Shown: positions 7,389 to 15,640 of the stretch, in pieces
Position numbering within the stretch: the first letter of the stretch is position 1
How the letters are laid out: each line of letters opens with the position of its first letter
Source: Frondihabitans sp.
GTDB taxonomy: Bacteria > Actinomycetota > Actinomycetes > Actinomycetales > Microbacteriaceae
Assembly (NCBI GenBank): GCA_025464735.1
Contig: JAODMX010000366.1
Span: 1 to 18,247, forward strand
Direction of reading: 5' to 3'
DNA: 18,247 nt
The notes under the pieces: generated by a model
Databases searched by the model: none
The model's input: the letters and a program-made list of their open reading frames with translations, nothing else
What the model was told of the DNA's origin: nothing
Program-made: the position numbers and the translations under genes

Positions 7389-7712
7389 CTATTCCCCCTC
7401 GGTGGCGGCTTGCGCTGCTCCTTTCGCGCGGGCGGCACCGCCGTCTGACGGATGTGACTCGTTCCATCGCACCACGAAGACAGTGGGGTTAGTGCGATCG
7501 ACAGTGACGGGCAGAGTGTCGGTGAAGGCGTGCGACGGTTTTTGGAGGACCTCGGCTTGTGTTCGGGGGACCCCGTCAGCCTCGACGTAGCCGGTGAGCA
7601 TGGTCTGCATCGGTACGCGGCCCGGGTGCGGGAAATACTCGTCCACTTTCACAAACGTCCCGGGAACAGGGTCCGACATTCGTCTCAGCGTCAACCAGGT
7701 TCGCATTCCCAT
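7389..7712 (-). CDS. Small hypothetical protein (107 aa)
   Basis: Not recognised. 107 aa from the ATG at 7712, which has a good GAAGGAG (7724-7718) with a 5-base gap. A GTG at 7718 is part of that ribosome binding site and so is rejected. The body (DPVPGTFVKVDEYFPHPGRVPM, then TLPVTVDRTNPTVFVVRWNE) looks beta-rich and protein-like, while the last 20 residues are Ala/Gly-rich and probably disordered. There is no signal peptide or membrane span. It lies 93 bp downstream of gapB on the same strand and may be the last gene of that transcript. Confidence 0.6.
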   Translation of the reverse strand: MGMRTWLTLRRMSDPVPGTFVKVDEYFPHPGRVPMQTMLTGYVEADGVPRTQAEVLQKPSHAFTDTLPVTVDRTNPTVFVVRWNESHPSDGGAARAKGAAQAATEGE

Positions 7713-7805
7713 CGCCACTCCTTCGTCCGTCGTCGTGAAGCCACCCTAGCGAGGCATCGGCCACGGTCGGTGCCGGCTGCGCTCTCGCGGGAATCGGCTG
7801 GGTGC

Positions 7806-9281
7806 TCATGCCCGCACCACCGCCCCCGTCGTGATGGGCAGCGACATGCTGCGCCCACCGGTCATCTCCTGCAAAACCCGGAAGACCTGGCGACTGTAGC
7901 CCGACTCGTTGTCGTACCAGACGTAGAGGACGACATGCTCGGATCCATCGGCGATCGTCGCAAGGCCGTCGACGATGCCGGCGCGGCGGGACCCGAGGAA
8001 GTCGCTCGATACGACCTCGGGCGACTCGATGTAGTCGATCTGACGCCGGAGCTCGGAGGACAGCGACACCTCCCGCAGATAGGAGTTGATCTCCTCCTTG
8101 GACGCGGGCACGGAGAGCGTGAGGTGCAGGATCGCGAGCGAGACGTTCGGGGTCGGCACGCGGACGGCGTTGCCTGACAACTTCCCCGCCAATTCGGGCA
8201 ACGCCTTTTCCGCCGCCTTCGCGGCTCCCGTGGCCGTGATCACCATGTTGAGGCCCGCGGCCCGACCGCGCCGGTCGCCGGGGTGGAAGTTGTCGACGAG
8301 GTTCTGGTCGTTCGTGAACGAGTGGACCGTCTCGACGTGCCCGTGCTGGATCCCGAACCGATCCAGCATCGCCTTCAGAACCGGCACGATCGCGTTCGTC
8401 GTGCAGGAGGCGGCGCTGACGAGGCGATCGTCACCGATCTGGTCGTGATTGATGCCGTGAACGATGTTCTTCAGCGCTCCCTTCCCGGGGGCGGTGAGCA
8501 GGACCCGCGAGACGCCCGGGCTGCGGAGGTGCTGCTCGAGCCCCTCGGCGTCACGCCAGCGGCCCGTGTTGTCGATGACGATCGCGTCCTGGATCCCGTG
8601 CGCGGCATAGTCGACGGACGCCGGGTCGTCGGAGTACAGGAACTGGATGAGCGTCCCGTTCGCCAGGATCGTCTCGCTCTCCTCGTCGACGGAGATCGTG
8701 CCCTCGAAGGGCCCGTGGATCGAATCCCGCCGCAGGAGACTGGCTCGCTTGACGAGGTCGCCCGGACCGTGGCGTTTGACCACGACCGCCCGCAGAGTGA
8801 GCGGTGATGCGGGGCCGGCCCGCTCGATCAGGATCCTGGCCAGCATGCGTCCGATCCGGCCGAACCCGTAGAGCACGACATCTTGAGACGGCGCTTCGTC
8901 GAGGGGTCCGACGTCGCCGCGGGCCAGGAACAGCTCATCGCGCAGGTACTCGGCCACAGAAGCGCCGGTGACATCGTCGCGATACCCGTGGGCGAGAACG
9001 GCCACGTCGACGGACGCGGGTGCGAGCTTCATCCCGTCCAGCGCCTTCAGAATAGCCAGCGTCTCGGTCACGGGAACCTCCGTCTCGTCGATCCGACGGG
9101 TGAAGCGGTGCGACTTGAGGATCGCGATGGGCGACTGCCCGAGGAGCGGCCGACCGTGAAGGGAGGTCACGACATCGTTGTGACGGTAAAGCCGCCCGAT
9201 GATCGGGATCATCGCTTCGGCGGCCGCCATCTTGTCGGTCCAGGTCAGTTGGAGGGTCTCGCGCAGATCGTCGTCGGTCAT
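7806..9281 (-). CDS. gapB: Glyceraldehyde-3-phosphate dehydrogenase, long GapB type
   Basis: 491 aa. A roughly 130-residue N-terminal extension precedes the GAPDH core. The core shows GFGRIGR (139-145), [12 protein letters not shown] (289-300) with catalytic C293, VHSFTNDQ (319-326) with H320, the phosphate-site region around 345-352, and WYDNESGYS (455-463). This length and extension match the GapB class known from Corynebacterium glutamicum, which works in the gluconeogenic direction. At the end of beta-strand 2 the usual NAD-selecting Asp is absent and VVVKR (167-171) is found instead, consistent with NADP(H) use. The ATG at 9281 overlaps the pckG stop as ATGA, giving tight translational coupling. 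The frame is open upstream to 9413, but that stretch is the pckG coding region read out of frame. Confidence 0.93.
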   Translation of the reverse strand: MTDDDLRETLQLTWTDKMAAAEAMIPIIGRLYRHNDVVTSLHGRPLLGQSPIAILKSHRFTRRIDETEVPVTETLAILKALDGMKLAPASVDVAVLAHGYRDDVTGASVAEYLRDELFLARGDVGPLDEAPSQDVVLYGFGRIGRMLARILIERAGPASPLTLRAVVVKRHGPGDLVKRASLLRRDSIHGPFEGTISVDEESETILANGTLIQFLYSDDPASVDYAAHGIQDAIVIDNTGRWRDAEGLEQHLRSPGVSRVLLTAPGKGALKNIVHGINHDQIGDDRLVSAASCTTNAIVPVLKAMLDRFGIQHGHVETVHSFTNDQNLVDNFHPGDRRGRAAGLNMVITATGAAKAAEKALPELAGKLSGNAVRVPTPNVSLAILHLTLSVPASKEEINSYLREVSLSSELRRQIDYIESPEVVSSDFLGSRRAGIVDGLATIADGSEHVVLYVWYDNESGYSRQVFRVLQEMTGGRSMSLPITTGAVVRA

Positions 9282-11152
9282 GCCACCTGTGCCTCGGCCG
9301 TCTGCTCGTGGAGAGTGCTTCGGAGTCCGTACCGAATGGAGCGAAGAGTGTCGCGGAGGGCGCCGGGCAGGCGGTCGCCGAACGCCTCGAAGTAGTCCTC
9401 GGTCAGGTCGCACTCGTCTAGCCAGGACTCCTCATCGATCTCGAACAGCGCGTCGAGGGTGTCGCGGCTGAGGCCCAGGCCCTCGATGTCGAGATCGGAG
9501 GGCCGAGGGATCCGACCGATCGGCGTATCGATGGAACCCACCTTGTGCTCGACCCGGCGCACGATCCACTCCAGCACGCGCGCGTTCTCGCCGAAACCGG
9601 GCCAGAGGAACTCGCCGGCGCCCCCCTTGCGGAACCAGTTCACCTGGAAGATTGCCGGAGCCTTCCGTCCGAGTTGCTCGCCGAGAGCAAGCCAGTGCGA
9701 CCAGTAGTCGGCCATGTTGTAGCCGCAGAAGGGCAGCATCGCGAAGGGGTCGCGGCGCAGCTCCCCCACGGTTCCCTCGGCAGCCGCGGTCTTCTCGGAT
9801 GAGATGGTCGCGCCGATGAAGACCCCATGGCGCCAATCGCGGGCTTGAGCGACGAGCGGAACGTTCGTCGCCCGGCGTCCGCCGAAGAGGATCGCGTCGA
9901 TCGGGAAGGATTCGTGGGCGTCGTCGGCGAGACTCGGGCACTGGTCGATCGACACGGTGAAGCGCGAGTTGGGATGGGCAGCCGGATGCTCCGAGGCGGG
10001 TGTCCAGTCGGCGCCCGTCCAGTCGATCAGGTGTTCGGGCGCCTCGGAGGTGAGTCCTTCCCACCACACGTCGCCGTCGTCGGTCAGCGCCACATTCGTG
10101 AAGATCGTGTTCGACCGGATCGTCTCGATCGCCGTGGGGTTGGTCGCTCGGCCGGTCCCCGGAGCGACCCCGAAGAATCCCGCCTCGGGATTGATCGCAT
10201 GAAGCCGCCCGTCAGCGCCCGGCCTCAGCCAGGCGATGTCGTCACCGATGGTCTCGACCTTCCAGCCGGGAATGGTGGGCTGCAGCATCGCAAGATTCGT
10301 CTTGCCGCAGGCGGACGGGAACGCCGCCGCGACGTGGAAGGCGTGATTCTCCGGCGAGGTGATCTTGATCAGCAGCATGTGCTCGGCCAGCCAGCCCTCC
10401 TCGCGACCCATCACGGAGGCGATGCGGAGTGCGAAGCATTTCTTCGCGAGCAGCGCGTTGCCGCCGTAGCCGGACCCGTACGACCAGATCTCCCGGGTCT
10501 CCGGGAACTGCACGATGTACTTGTCGTCGTTCGAAGGCCAGGCGACGTCCGGGCGCGCGGATCCTGTGTCGGATTCGAGCGGGTAGCCGACACTGTGGAC
10601 GGTCGCCACCCACGAGACGCCGGCGTCGATCTCGCGCAGCACGCGGCGGCCCAGTCGGGTCGTGAGGCCCATGCTCAGAACGACGTAGGCGGAGTCAGTG
10701 ATCTCGACGCCGAGCTGCGTCAGCTCGCCACCCACGGGCCCCATCGAGAACGGCACGACGTACATCGTGCGCCCCCGCATGCTTCCGGCGAAGCGCTCGT
10801 TCAGCAGCGGCCGCATCTCGTTCGGGTCGCGCCAGAGGTTCGTCGGGCCAGCGTCTTCTTCGTGGACGGAGCAGGTGAATGTCCGGCTCTCGACCCGCGC
10901 CACATCCTTCACGTCGGTGCGCGCCAGGTAGCTGTTAGGTCGCAGGGCCGGGTTGAGCTCGATGAGCTTGCCCTCGTCGACGAGCTCGCGGGTGAGGCGC
11001 TCGGTTTCGGCGGGGGATCCGTCGCACCAGACGATGGCCGCGGGCTGGGTCAGGCGGGCGACATCTTCGACCCACGTCTCGAGCCGGACTCGCGGCGAAC
11101 CGGGAACGACGTTCTCCGTCGTTCGGTAGGGACGATTGGGGTTCTTGATCAT
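9278..11152 (-). CDS. pckG: Phosphoenolpyruvate carboxykinase (GTP)
   Basis: 624 aa, usual length for the GTP-dependent family. It converts oxaloacetate and GTP to phosphoenolpyruvate, CO2 and GDP, the entry step of gluconeogenesis. Visible motifs: the P-loop [13 protein letters not shown] (278-290) with the reactive C282, [10 protein letters not shown] (301-310), GFFGVAPGT (325-333), NTIFTNVA and GRRATNVPL. The ATG at 11152 follows AGGAGA (11164-11159) with a 6-base gap. A longer open frame to 12097 lies antisense to the divergent regulator and is rejected. It is co-transcribed with gapB (4-bp overlap), pairing two steps that are both needed for growth on C2, C4 or amino-acid carbon. The promoter lies in the shared 120-bp region with the ScfR-type regulator. 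Confidence 0.96.
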   Translation of the reverse strand: MIKNPNRPYRTTENVVPGSPRVRLETWVEDVARLTQPAAIVWCDGSPAETERLTRELVDEGKLIELNPALRPNSYLARTDVKDVARVESRTFTCSVHEEDAGPTNLWRDPNEMRPLLNERFAGSMRGRTMYVVPFSMGPVGGELTQLGVEITDSAYVVLSMGLTTRLGRRVLREIDAGVSWVATVHSVGYPLESDTGSARPDVAWPSNDDKYIVQFPETREIWSYGSGYGGNALLAKKCFALRIASVMGREEGWLAEHMLLIKITSPENHAFHVAAAFPSACGKTNLAMLQPTIPGWKVETIGDDIAWLRPGADGRLHAINPEAGFFGVAPGTGRATNPTAIETIRSNTIFTNVALTDDGDVWWEGLTSEAPEHLIDWTGADWTPASEHPAAHPNSRFTVSIDQCPSLADDAHESFPIDAILFGGRRATNVPLVAQARDWRHGVFIGATISSEKTAAAEGTVGELRRDPFAMLPFCGYNMADYWSHWLALGEQLGRKAPAIFQVNWFRKGGAGEFLWPGFGENARVLEWIVRRVEHKVGSIDTPIGRIPRPSDLDIEGLGLSRDTLDALFEIDEESWLDECDLTEDYFEAFGDRLPGALRDTLRSIRYGLRSTLHEQTAEAQVA

Positions 11153-11240
11153 CAGCGATCTCCTGTCGTGGGGCTCGTTTCCCCTCGGTCCCTTCCAGCT
11201 TTGGGGAACGGGTCCGTTCTGTCGTCCGAACGTCATGGAA

Positions 11241-11268
11241 AGAATCGCTGATTTTTCGCTAGTGTCAA
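11241..11268 (-). promoter_or_regulatory. Candidate pckG promoter
   Basis: Minus-strand -35 TTGACA (11268-11263, perfect), 16-bp spacer, and -10 GATTCT (11246-11241, 3 of 6 matches). This predicts a leader of about 80 nt. The -35 overlaps the -10 of the divergent regulator, so the two promoters cannot easily be occupied at once. Confidence 0.5.
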
Positions 11269-11272
11269 CCTC
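11260..11272 (+). promoter_or_regulatory. Candidate leaderless -10 of the RamB/ScfR-like gene
   Basis: TAGTGT at 11260-11265 fits the actinobacterial TAnnnT -10 and is 7 bp before the ATG at 11273. No Shine-Dalgarno is present, so transcription probably begins at the start codon. No clear -35 was seen. Confidence 0.45.
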
Positions 11273-12715
11273 ATGACCGTCAACGTCGACACCGCCACGC
11301 TGGGGCACCGGATCCGGCACTTCCGCCAGGAACGCGGCCTCACCCTCGCCGAACTCGGCGCGACCCTCGAGCTCTCGACAAGCCAGCTCTCTTTGATGGA
11401 AAACGGCAAGCGCGAACCGCGCGTCTCCCTCCTCGGCACCATTGCCACGGCCCTGGGGGTGACGGTCGCCGATCTGCTCGAGAAGGAGGCACCGGATCCT
11501 CGATCCGCACTCGAACTCGAGATCGCCCGCTTCGAGGGCGGCCAACTCTTCGCCTCCCTCGGCGTTCCCGCGGTCAAGGTGACGGCCGGCACGCCGTCCT
11601 CGACGCTCGAGACGATCGCGGGTCTCTATCGAGAACTCCAGCGGCGAGCGCGCCTGGCCGTCGCGACGCCCGAGGAGGCACGACGGGCCAACACCGAGAT
11701 CCGGATCCGGATGCGGGAACAGGCCAACTACATCCCCGAGATCGAGTCGATCGCCGAGGAGCGCGTCGCAGCGACCGGGCATGTCGGCGGCGCCCTGACG
11801 CACCGCGAGGTCGCGATCATGGCGGAGCAGCTGGGCTTCTCGCTCATCTACGTGAACGACCTCCCGCACTCCGCCAGGAGCGTCACCGACCTCGCCAACG
11901 GCCGGATCTACCTGCCGCCCGCGTCGATTCCCGGTGGGCACGGACTCCGTTCGATGGCGCTTCAGGGGATGGCGCACCGGATCCTGGGCCACGGTCGCCC
12001 CGCCGACTACGCCGAGTTCCTGCAGCAGCGCCTCGAGATCAACTACTTTGCCGCCTCCTGCCTCATGCCCCGGAACGCGGCCGTCCCTTTCCTCCAACAG
12101 GCCAAGCGCGACAAGAACCTCTCGGTGGAGGACTTCCGAGACGCCTTCGGCACCACCCAGGAGTCCGCTGCGCTGAGGCTGACGAACCTTGCGACATCAC
12201 ACCTCGACATGACGATGCACTTCTTGCGGATCAGCGACGACGGCGCGATCCAGAAGGGATACGAGAACGACGGACTCCCCCTCCCCGCCGACCCGACCGG
12301 CGCCATCGAGGGCCAGATCGTGTGCCGCCGCTGGAGCGCGCGCACCGCCTTCGACCGCGAGAATCGAACGACGGAGTTCTACCAGTACAACGACACACCG
12401 GTCGGCACCTTCTGGTGCGCGACGCAGACCGGCACGGTGCCGTCGGGCAGCTTCTCCATCACGACCGGGGTGCCGTTCAACCAGGCGAAGTGGTTCCGCG
12501 GGCGCGAGACCACTTCCCGCGGTGTTTCCACCTGCCCCGACGAGAACTGCTGCAAGCGCCCGAGCGACGACCTCGCCGAGCGCTGGAGCACGAACGCCTG
12601 GCCGAGCGCCCGCCTCCACGCCCACATCCTCTCCCCTCTGCCGACCGGCACCTTCCCCGGCATCGACGACTCCGAGGTCTTCACGTTCCTGGATCGTCAC
12701 GCGGCGAGCGCCTGA
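11273..12715 (+). CDS. RamB/ScfR-type XRE-family regulator (short-chain fatty acid regulator)
   Basis: 480 aa. An XRE helix-turn-helix is at about 10-68 ([33 protein letters not shown]). A central region at about 180-290 resembles the IrrE/ImmA metallopeptidase fold, but the zinc motif is degenerate: MAHRILGH (233-240) has no HExxH glutamate. A C-terminal DUF2083-like domain follows, with a Cys set at C351, C382, C421, C426 and C427. This is the layout of C. glutamicum RamB (474 aa, acetate and glyoxylate metabolism control) and of ScfR/MccR proteins, which sense acyl-CoA or fatty acid status. Its position divergent to pckG-gapB strongly suggests that it controls gluconeogenesis there. The ATG at 11273 lacks a ribosome binding site and looks leaderless. 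Confidence 0.88.
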   Translation: MTVNVDTATLGHRIRHFRQERGLTLAELGATLELSTSQLSLMENGKREPRVSLLGTIATALGVTVADLLEKEAPDPRSALELEIARFEGGQLFASLGVPAVKVTAGTPSSTLETIAGLYRELQRRARLAVATPEEARRANTEIRIRMREQANYIPEIESIAEERVAATGHVGGALTHREVAIMAEQLGFSLIYVNDLPHSARSVTDLANGRIYLPPASIPGGHGLRSMALQGMAHRILGHGRPADYAEFLQQRLEINYFAASCLMPRNAAVPFLQQAKRDKNLSVEDFRDAFGTTQESAALRLTNLATSHLDMTMHFLRISDDGAIQKGYENDGLPLPADPTGAIEGQIVCRRWSARTAFDRENRTTEFYQYNDTPVGTFWCATQTGTVPSGSFSITTGVPFNQAKWFRGRETTSRGVSTCPDENCCKRPSDDLAERWSTNAWPSARLHAHILSPLPTGTFPGIDDSEVFTFLDRHAASA

Positions 12716-12738
12716 CGGTGAGGTCAGACGCAAACGAC

Positions 12739-12752
12739 CCCCAGTGCTGGGG
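12739..12752 (+). terminator. Short hairpin after the RamB/ScfR-like gene
   Basis: CCCCAG-TG-CTGGGG is palindromic and can fold as a 5-bp stem with a GTGC loop, 24 bp after the stop. It is short, without a T-tract, and so a weak terminator candidate. The remaining 80 bp before the next ATG must hold the promoter of the following operon, and only a weak -10-like TACGCT (12806-12811) was seen. Confidence 0.35.
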
Positions 12753-12834
12753 CGATTGTGAGTCGATCCGGGCCACAGGTCTCAAGACGTGACAGTGTGA
12801 AGCCATACGCTCAAGGGAAGTCAGGGGTGGCCGA

Positions 12835-13917
12835 ATGGGTGAGGCCTATCGTGTGCTCGTCGTCGACGACGATGCCGATGTCGCGCTGTACACGCGAACC
12901 ATTCTGGAACGCCGCGGCCGCTGCGTCGTCCGCGCGATCTCCGACCCCCGCCAGGCGCGGGCCGTCGTCAACGAGTTCGCGCCGGACGTCGTCGTGACCG
13001 ACATCGAGATGCCCGGGCTGACCGGTCTCGAGTTGATCGCGCAGCTCCGGGCCGATCAGCCGGCTCTCCCGGTGGTCGTGATGACCGCGCACGTGTCCGT
13101 CGACTACGCCGTGGCGGCCCTCCGGTCGCAGGCCGACGAGTTCCTCACCAAGCCGATCGCGTCGGCCGAGCTTGTCGCCATCGTGACACGCCTGGCCGAA
13201 GACGGACGAGCGAAACGAGCCGAACTCAGGCCTCGCCAGTACGTGCTCGCCGTCGGCGCCCACCCCGACGATGTCGAGCTCGGAGTCGGTGGAACCTTGG
13301 CAGCCCACAGGGACGCCGGCGACTCGGTCGTCATCCTGACGCTGTCGCGCGGTGCCAGGGGAGGCGACGTCGGCAGCCGCGAGAACGAGTCACTGCGGTC
13401 GGCCGAACTGCTCGGGGCGCGACTCTTCCTCGAGGATCTTGTCGACACCGAGATCACCAGCAACGGCCGGACGATCGCCATCATCGAAGGCGTCATGAAG
13501 CAGGTCAATCCGTCGATCGTCTACACGCACAGCAATCACGATCGTCATCAGGATCACCGGGCGGTGCACGAGGCGACGATGGTCGCGGCACGCGCGATCC
13601 CGACCGTTGCCTGCTACCAGAGCCCGTCGGCCACGCTCGAGTATCATCCCTCGCGCTTCGTTTCGATCGACGGGTTCACCGACAAGAAGCTCGAATTGCT
13701 CGCCTGTTTCCAGTCGCAGGCGTCGATCCGCAAATATCTCGAACCGGATCTCGTCGTGGCGACGGCGCGCTACTGGTCTCGCTACTCCAGTGGCGGCGAC
13801 CACTGCGAACCCCTTGAGCTGATCCGTCAGGCCGAGAATCTCGCTCTGCCAGGTCGCGCTGATTCGAGCGTCTCACGACCCGACGCCAGCGCCGCACGCT
13901 CGGAGCGGACTGCATGA
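12835..13917 (+). CDS. Response-regulator receiver domain fused to PIG-L/LmbE-family deacetylase
   Basis: 360 aa, two domains. Residues 5-122 are an intact CheY-like receiver: acidic D11/D12, phospho-acceptor D56 (VVTDIEMPG), T84 and K106. Residues 134 to about 335 are a PIG-L domain with the zinc motif GAHPDDVELG (141-150; H143, D145, D146) and HQDH (238-241; H241). PIG-L enzymes are zinc de-N-acetylases of GlcNAc conjugates (MshB, BshB, LmbE). There is no signal peptide or membrane span, so it acts in the cytoplasm. Phosphorylation of the receiver may gate the deacetylase. The ATG follows AGGGG with a 7-base gap. It is the first gene of the long operon, and the next start overlaps as ATGA. 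The tail (340-360) looks disordered. Domain calls are strong and the substrate is unknown. Confidence 0.93.
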   Translation: MGEAYRVLVVDDDADVALYTRTILERRGRCVVRAISDPRQARAVVNEFAPDVVVTDIEMPGLTGLELIAQLRADQPALPVVVMTAHVSVDYAVAALRSQADEFLTKPIASAELVAIVTRLAEDGRAKRAELRPRQYVLAVGAHPDDVELGVGGTLAAHRDAGDSVVILTLSRGARGGDVGSRENESLRSAELLGARLFLEDLVDTEITSNGRTIAIIEGVMKQVNPSIVYTHSNHDRHQDHRAVHEATMVAARAIPTVACYQSPSATLEYHPSRFVSIDGFTDKKLELLACFQSQASIRKYLEPDLVVATARYWSRYSSGGDHCEPLELIRQAENLALPGRADSSVSRPDASAARSERTA

Positions 13918-14903
13918 GCCGCGTCCTCGTGACCGGCGCCGGCGGACCAGCCGGCGTCGCCGTGATCCGATCTCTGCTGAAGCGCGCCGACGTCGAAGTC
14001 CTCGCCTCCGACATGGACGGCTGGGCCAGCGGGCTCTACCTCGTCGAGCCGACGCACCGCAGGCTCCTCCAGCCGGGTCTCTCCGACACGTTCGTCGACG
14101 ACATCATCCGGATCGTGCGCGAAGACGACATCGACGTCGTCATCTCCACGGTCGACGTCGAGCTCGAACCGCTGGCCGCCCGACGTTCCGAGCTCGGCGC
14201 CGCACTCGCCGCACCCTCGGCCGAAACCCTCGCTGTCACGCTCGACAAGTGGCTCCTCGCCGAACGCTGCACCCCCTTCGCGCGCGTCCCCACGACCCTC
14301 CTCCTCGATGCCGACGGTGTCGCGGCCGACTGGACTTTCCCGGTGATCGTCAAACCCCGGCGAGGCGCAGGATCCAGGGGTGTCCGGCTGGTCCACGACC
14401 GGCACGCCCTCGAGGCGATCCCCTTCGATGTCGCGCTCCTGATCCAGGAGCACCTCCCCGGCGAGGAGTTCTCCGTCGATGTCCTCGCGGACGCCTCGGG
14501 TGCGGTCGTCGCCGCGGTGCCCCGCGTGCGTGCGCGGGTGGACTCCGGTGTCGCGATCGCGGGGCTCACCCGGCACGACGACGCTCTCGAGGAGACCGCG
14601 GCTGCGGTCGCTCGCGCCATCGGGTTGACCGGGGTGGCCAACGTGCAGCTGCGTTACGACGTCAATGGCGTGCCCGCGCTCCTCGAGGTGAATCCTCGAT
14701 TCCCAGGAGCAATGCCCCTGACGATCGCCGCCGGTGTCGACATGCCCTCGCTCGCCCTCGACCTGGCGCTCGGGCTCGACCTGCCCGCGAAGGTGCCGTT
14801 CCGGGAGGTCGCGAACGTTCGCTACCTGGAGGACGTCTTCGTGGATCCGTCCGAGGTTCTCGTCTCGGAGTTCGCGGGGCACGAGGAGGAGCCGGAGGAA
14901 TGA
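13914..14903 (+). CDS. ATP-grasp ligase (carbamoyl-phosphate-synthase-like)
   Basis: 329 aa. A Rossmann-like pre-ATP-grasp domain (VLVTGAGGPAGVAVIRSLL, 4-22) precedes the ATP-grasp fold: VIVKPRRGAGSRGV (145-158) with K148, the hinge QEHLPGEEFSVDV (178-190), and the Mg/ATP site EVNPRFPG (258-265). The set resembles CarB-like and amino-acid-ligase ATP-grasp proteins that activate a carboxylate as acyl-phosphate and couple it to an amine or other nucleophile. It overlaps the receiver/PIG-L gene by ATGA and the PHP gene by ATGA. One inference is that it acylates the amine freed by the PIG-L deacetylase. No carrier-protein or peptide partner is visible, and the substrate cannot be told from sequence. 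Confidence 0.9.
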   Translation: MSRVLVTGAGGPAGVAVIRSLLKRADVEVLASDMDGWASGLYLVEPTHRRLLQPGLSDTFVDDIIRIVREDDIDVVISTVDVELEPLAARRSELGAALAAPSAETLAVTLDKWLLAERCTPFARVPTTLLLDADGVAADWTFPVIVKPRRGAGSRGVRLVHDRHALEAIPFDVALLIQEHLPGEEFSVDVLADASGAVVAAVPRVRARVDSGVAIAGLTRHDDALEETAAAVARAIGLTGVANVQLRYDVNGVPALLEVNPRFPGAMPLTIAAGVDMPSLALDLALGLDLPAKVPFREVANVRYLEDVFVDPSEVLVSEFAGHEEEPEE

Positions 14904-15640
14904 CCGACGCGCCCGCCGTAGCTGACATCCTCAGGGGCGATTGGCACATCCACTCGACGTTCTCCGACGACGCGCGCAGCACCCTGGCCCAGAACCTCGA
15001 CGCGGCCCGCCGCGCGCAGCTCACCGAGATCCGTCTGATCGATCACGTGCGCCGGTCGACGACCTGGGTTCCTGACTACCTGGCTGCCGTGCGTGCACTC
15101 CCCCGTGCATCGGGGTTGACCGTTCACACCGGAGTCGAGGCGAAGATTCTCGATGCCAGTGGTGCGCTCGACGTGCCCGACGACCTCCTCGTCGGAGGGG
15201 CCGGCGTCGATGCGGTGGTCATCGCCGACCACCAGTTTCCCGGAACCGACGGCGCCTGGAGCCCGGACGAGACGCGTCGTCGCGTTCACGACGGCCTCGC
15301 CGCTCCGGACGCCCTCGACCTGCTGATCGGAGCCCTCGTGTCGGCGATGCACTCCGTCGACTCGGCGCAGCTTGCGCACTGCTTCTCGATCCTGCCCAAG
15401 GTGGGTCTAGGCGAAGACGACCTCGGCGACGACCATCTCCGGGCGTGGGCTCGCGCGGCGGCTGAGACGGGCACGCTCATCGAGGTCAACGAGAAATGGG
15501 GCTGCCCGGGCCCCCGTGCACTCCGTGCCGCCATCTCGGCGGGCGCCCGGCTCGTCGCCTCGACCGACAGCCACGAGGCCTCGGAGATCGGCAGGTACAG
15601 CGTCGTCCGGACGCTGCTCGAGGAGACGGTCGCCTCGTGA
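14900..15640 (+). CDS. PHP-domain metal-dependent phosphoesterase
   Basis: 246 aa, single PHP domain. The metal-site motifs are in order: DWHIHSTFSDD (14-24; H16, H18), IDH (47-49), GVEAK (78-82; E80), ADH (109-111; H111), H160, and STDSHEASE (221-229; D223, H225). They are close to the histidinol-phosphatase/PolX-type PHP set, so an active trinuclear-metal phosphatase or phosphodiesterase is expected. There is no signal peptide. The start overlaps the ATP-grasp stop as ATGA, and the end overlaps the glycosyltransferase GTG. A histidine-biosynthesis role is unlikely in this context. It more probably removes a phosphate from a sugar or ligated intermediate. The frame is open well upstream, but that part is out of frame with the ATP-grasp gene. 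Confidence 0.88.
   Translation: MTDAPAVADILRGDWHIHSTFSDDARSTLAQNLDAARRAQLTEIRLIDHVRRSTTWVPDYLAAVRALPRASGLTVHTGVEAKILDASGALDVPDDLLVGGAGVDAVVIADHQFPGTDGAWSPDETRRRVHDGLAAPDALDLLIGALVSAMHSVDSAQLAHCFSILPKVGLGEDDLGDDHLRAWARAAAETGTLIEVNEKWGCPGPRALRAAISAGARLVASTDSHEASEIGRYSVVRTLLEETVAS

Noticed and set aside
6991..7467. 158-aa minus-strand frame over the gap
   Set aside because: Part of it (around 7150-7300) looks somewhat protein-like, but it lacks a ribosome binding site and overlaps two real genes. At most a gene remnant.
7576..7809. 77-aa minus-strand frame whose ATG overlaps the gapB stop (ATGA)
   Set aside because: The ATGA overlap was tempting, but the sequence is low-quality, and it overlaps the 107-aa gene, which has the better ribosome binding site.
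11153..12097. N-terminal extension of the PEPCK frame (939 aa version)
   Set aside because: It is antisense to the RamB/ScfR-like gene, and the 624-aa form has the family length and a proper AGGAGA.
12801..12834. Promoter for the eight-gene operon
   Set aside because: Only a weak TACGCT without a matching -35 was found, so no promoter is called.
13827..14882. 351-aa minus-strand frame
   Set aside because: Antisense shadow of the ATP-grasp gene, which has intact motifs and coupled ends.
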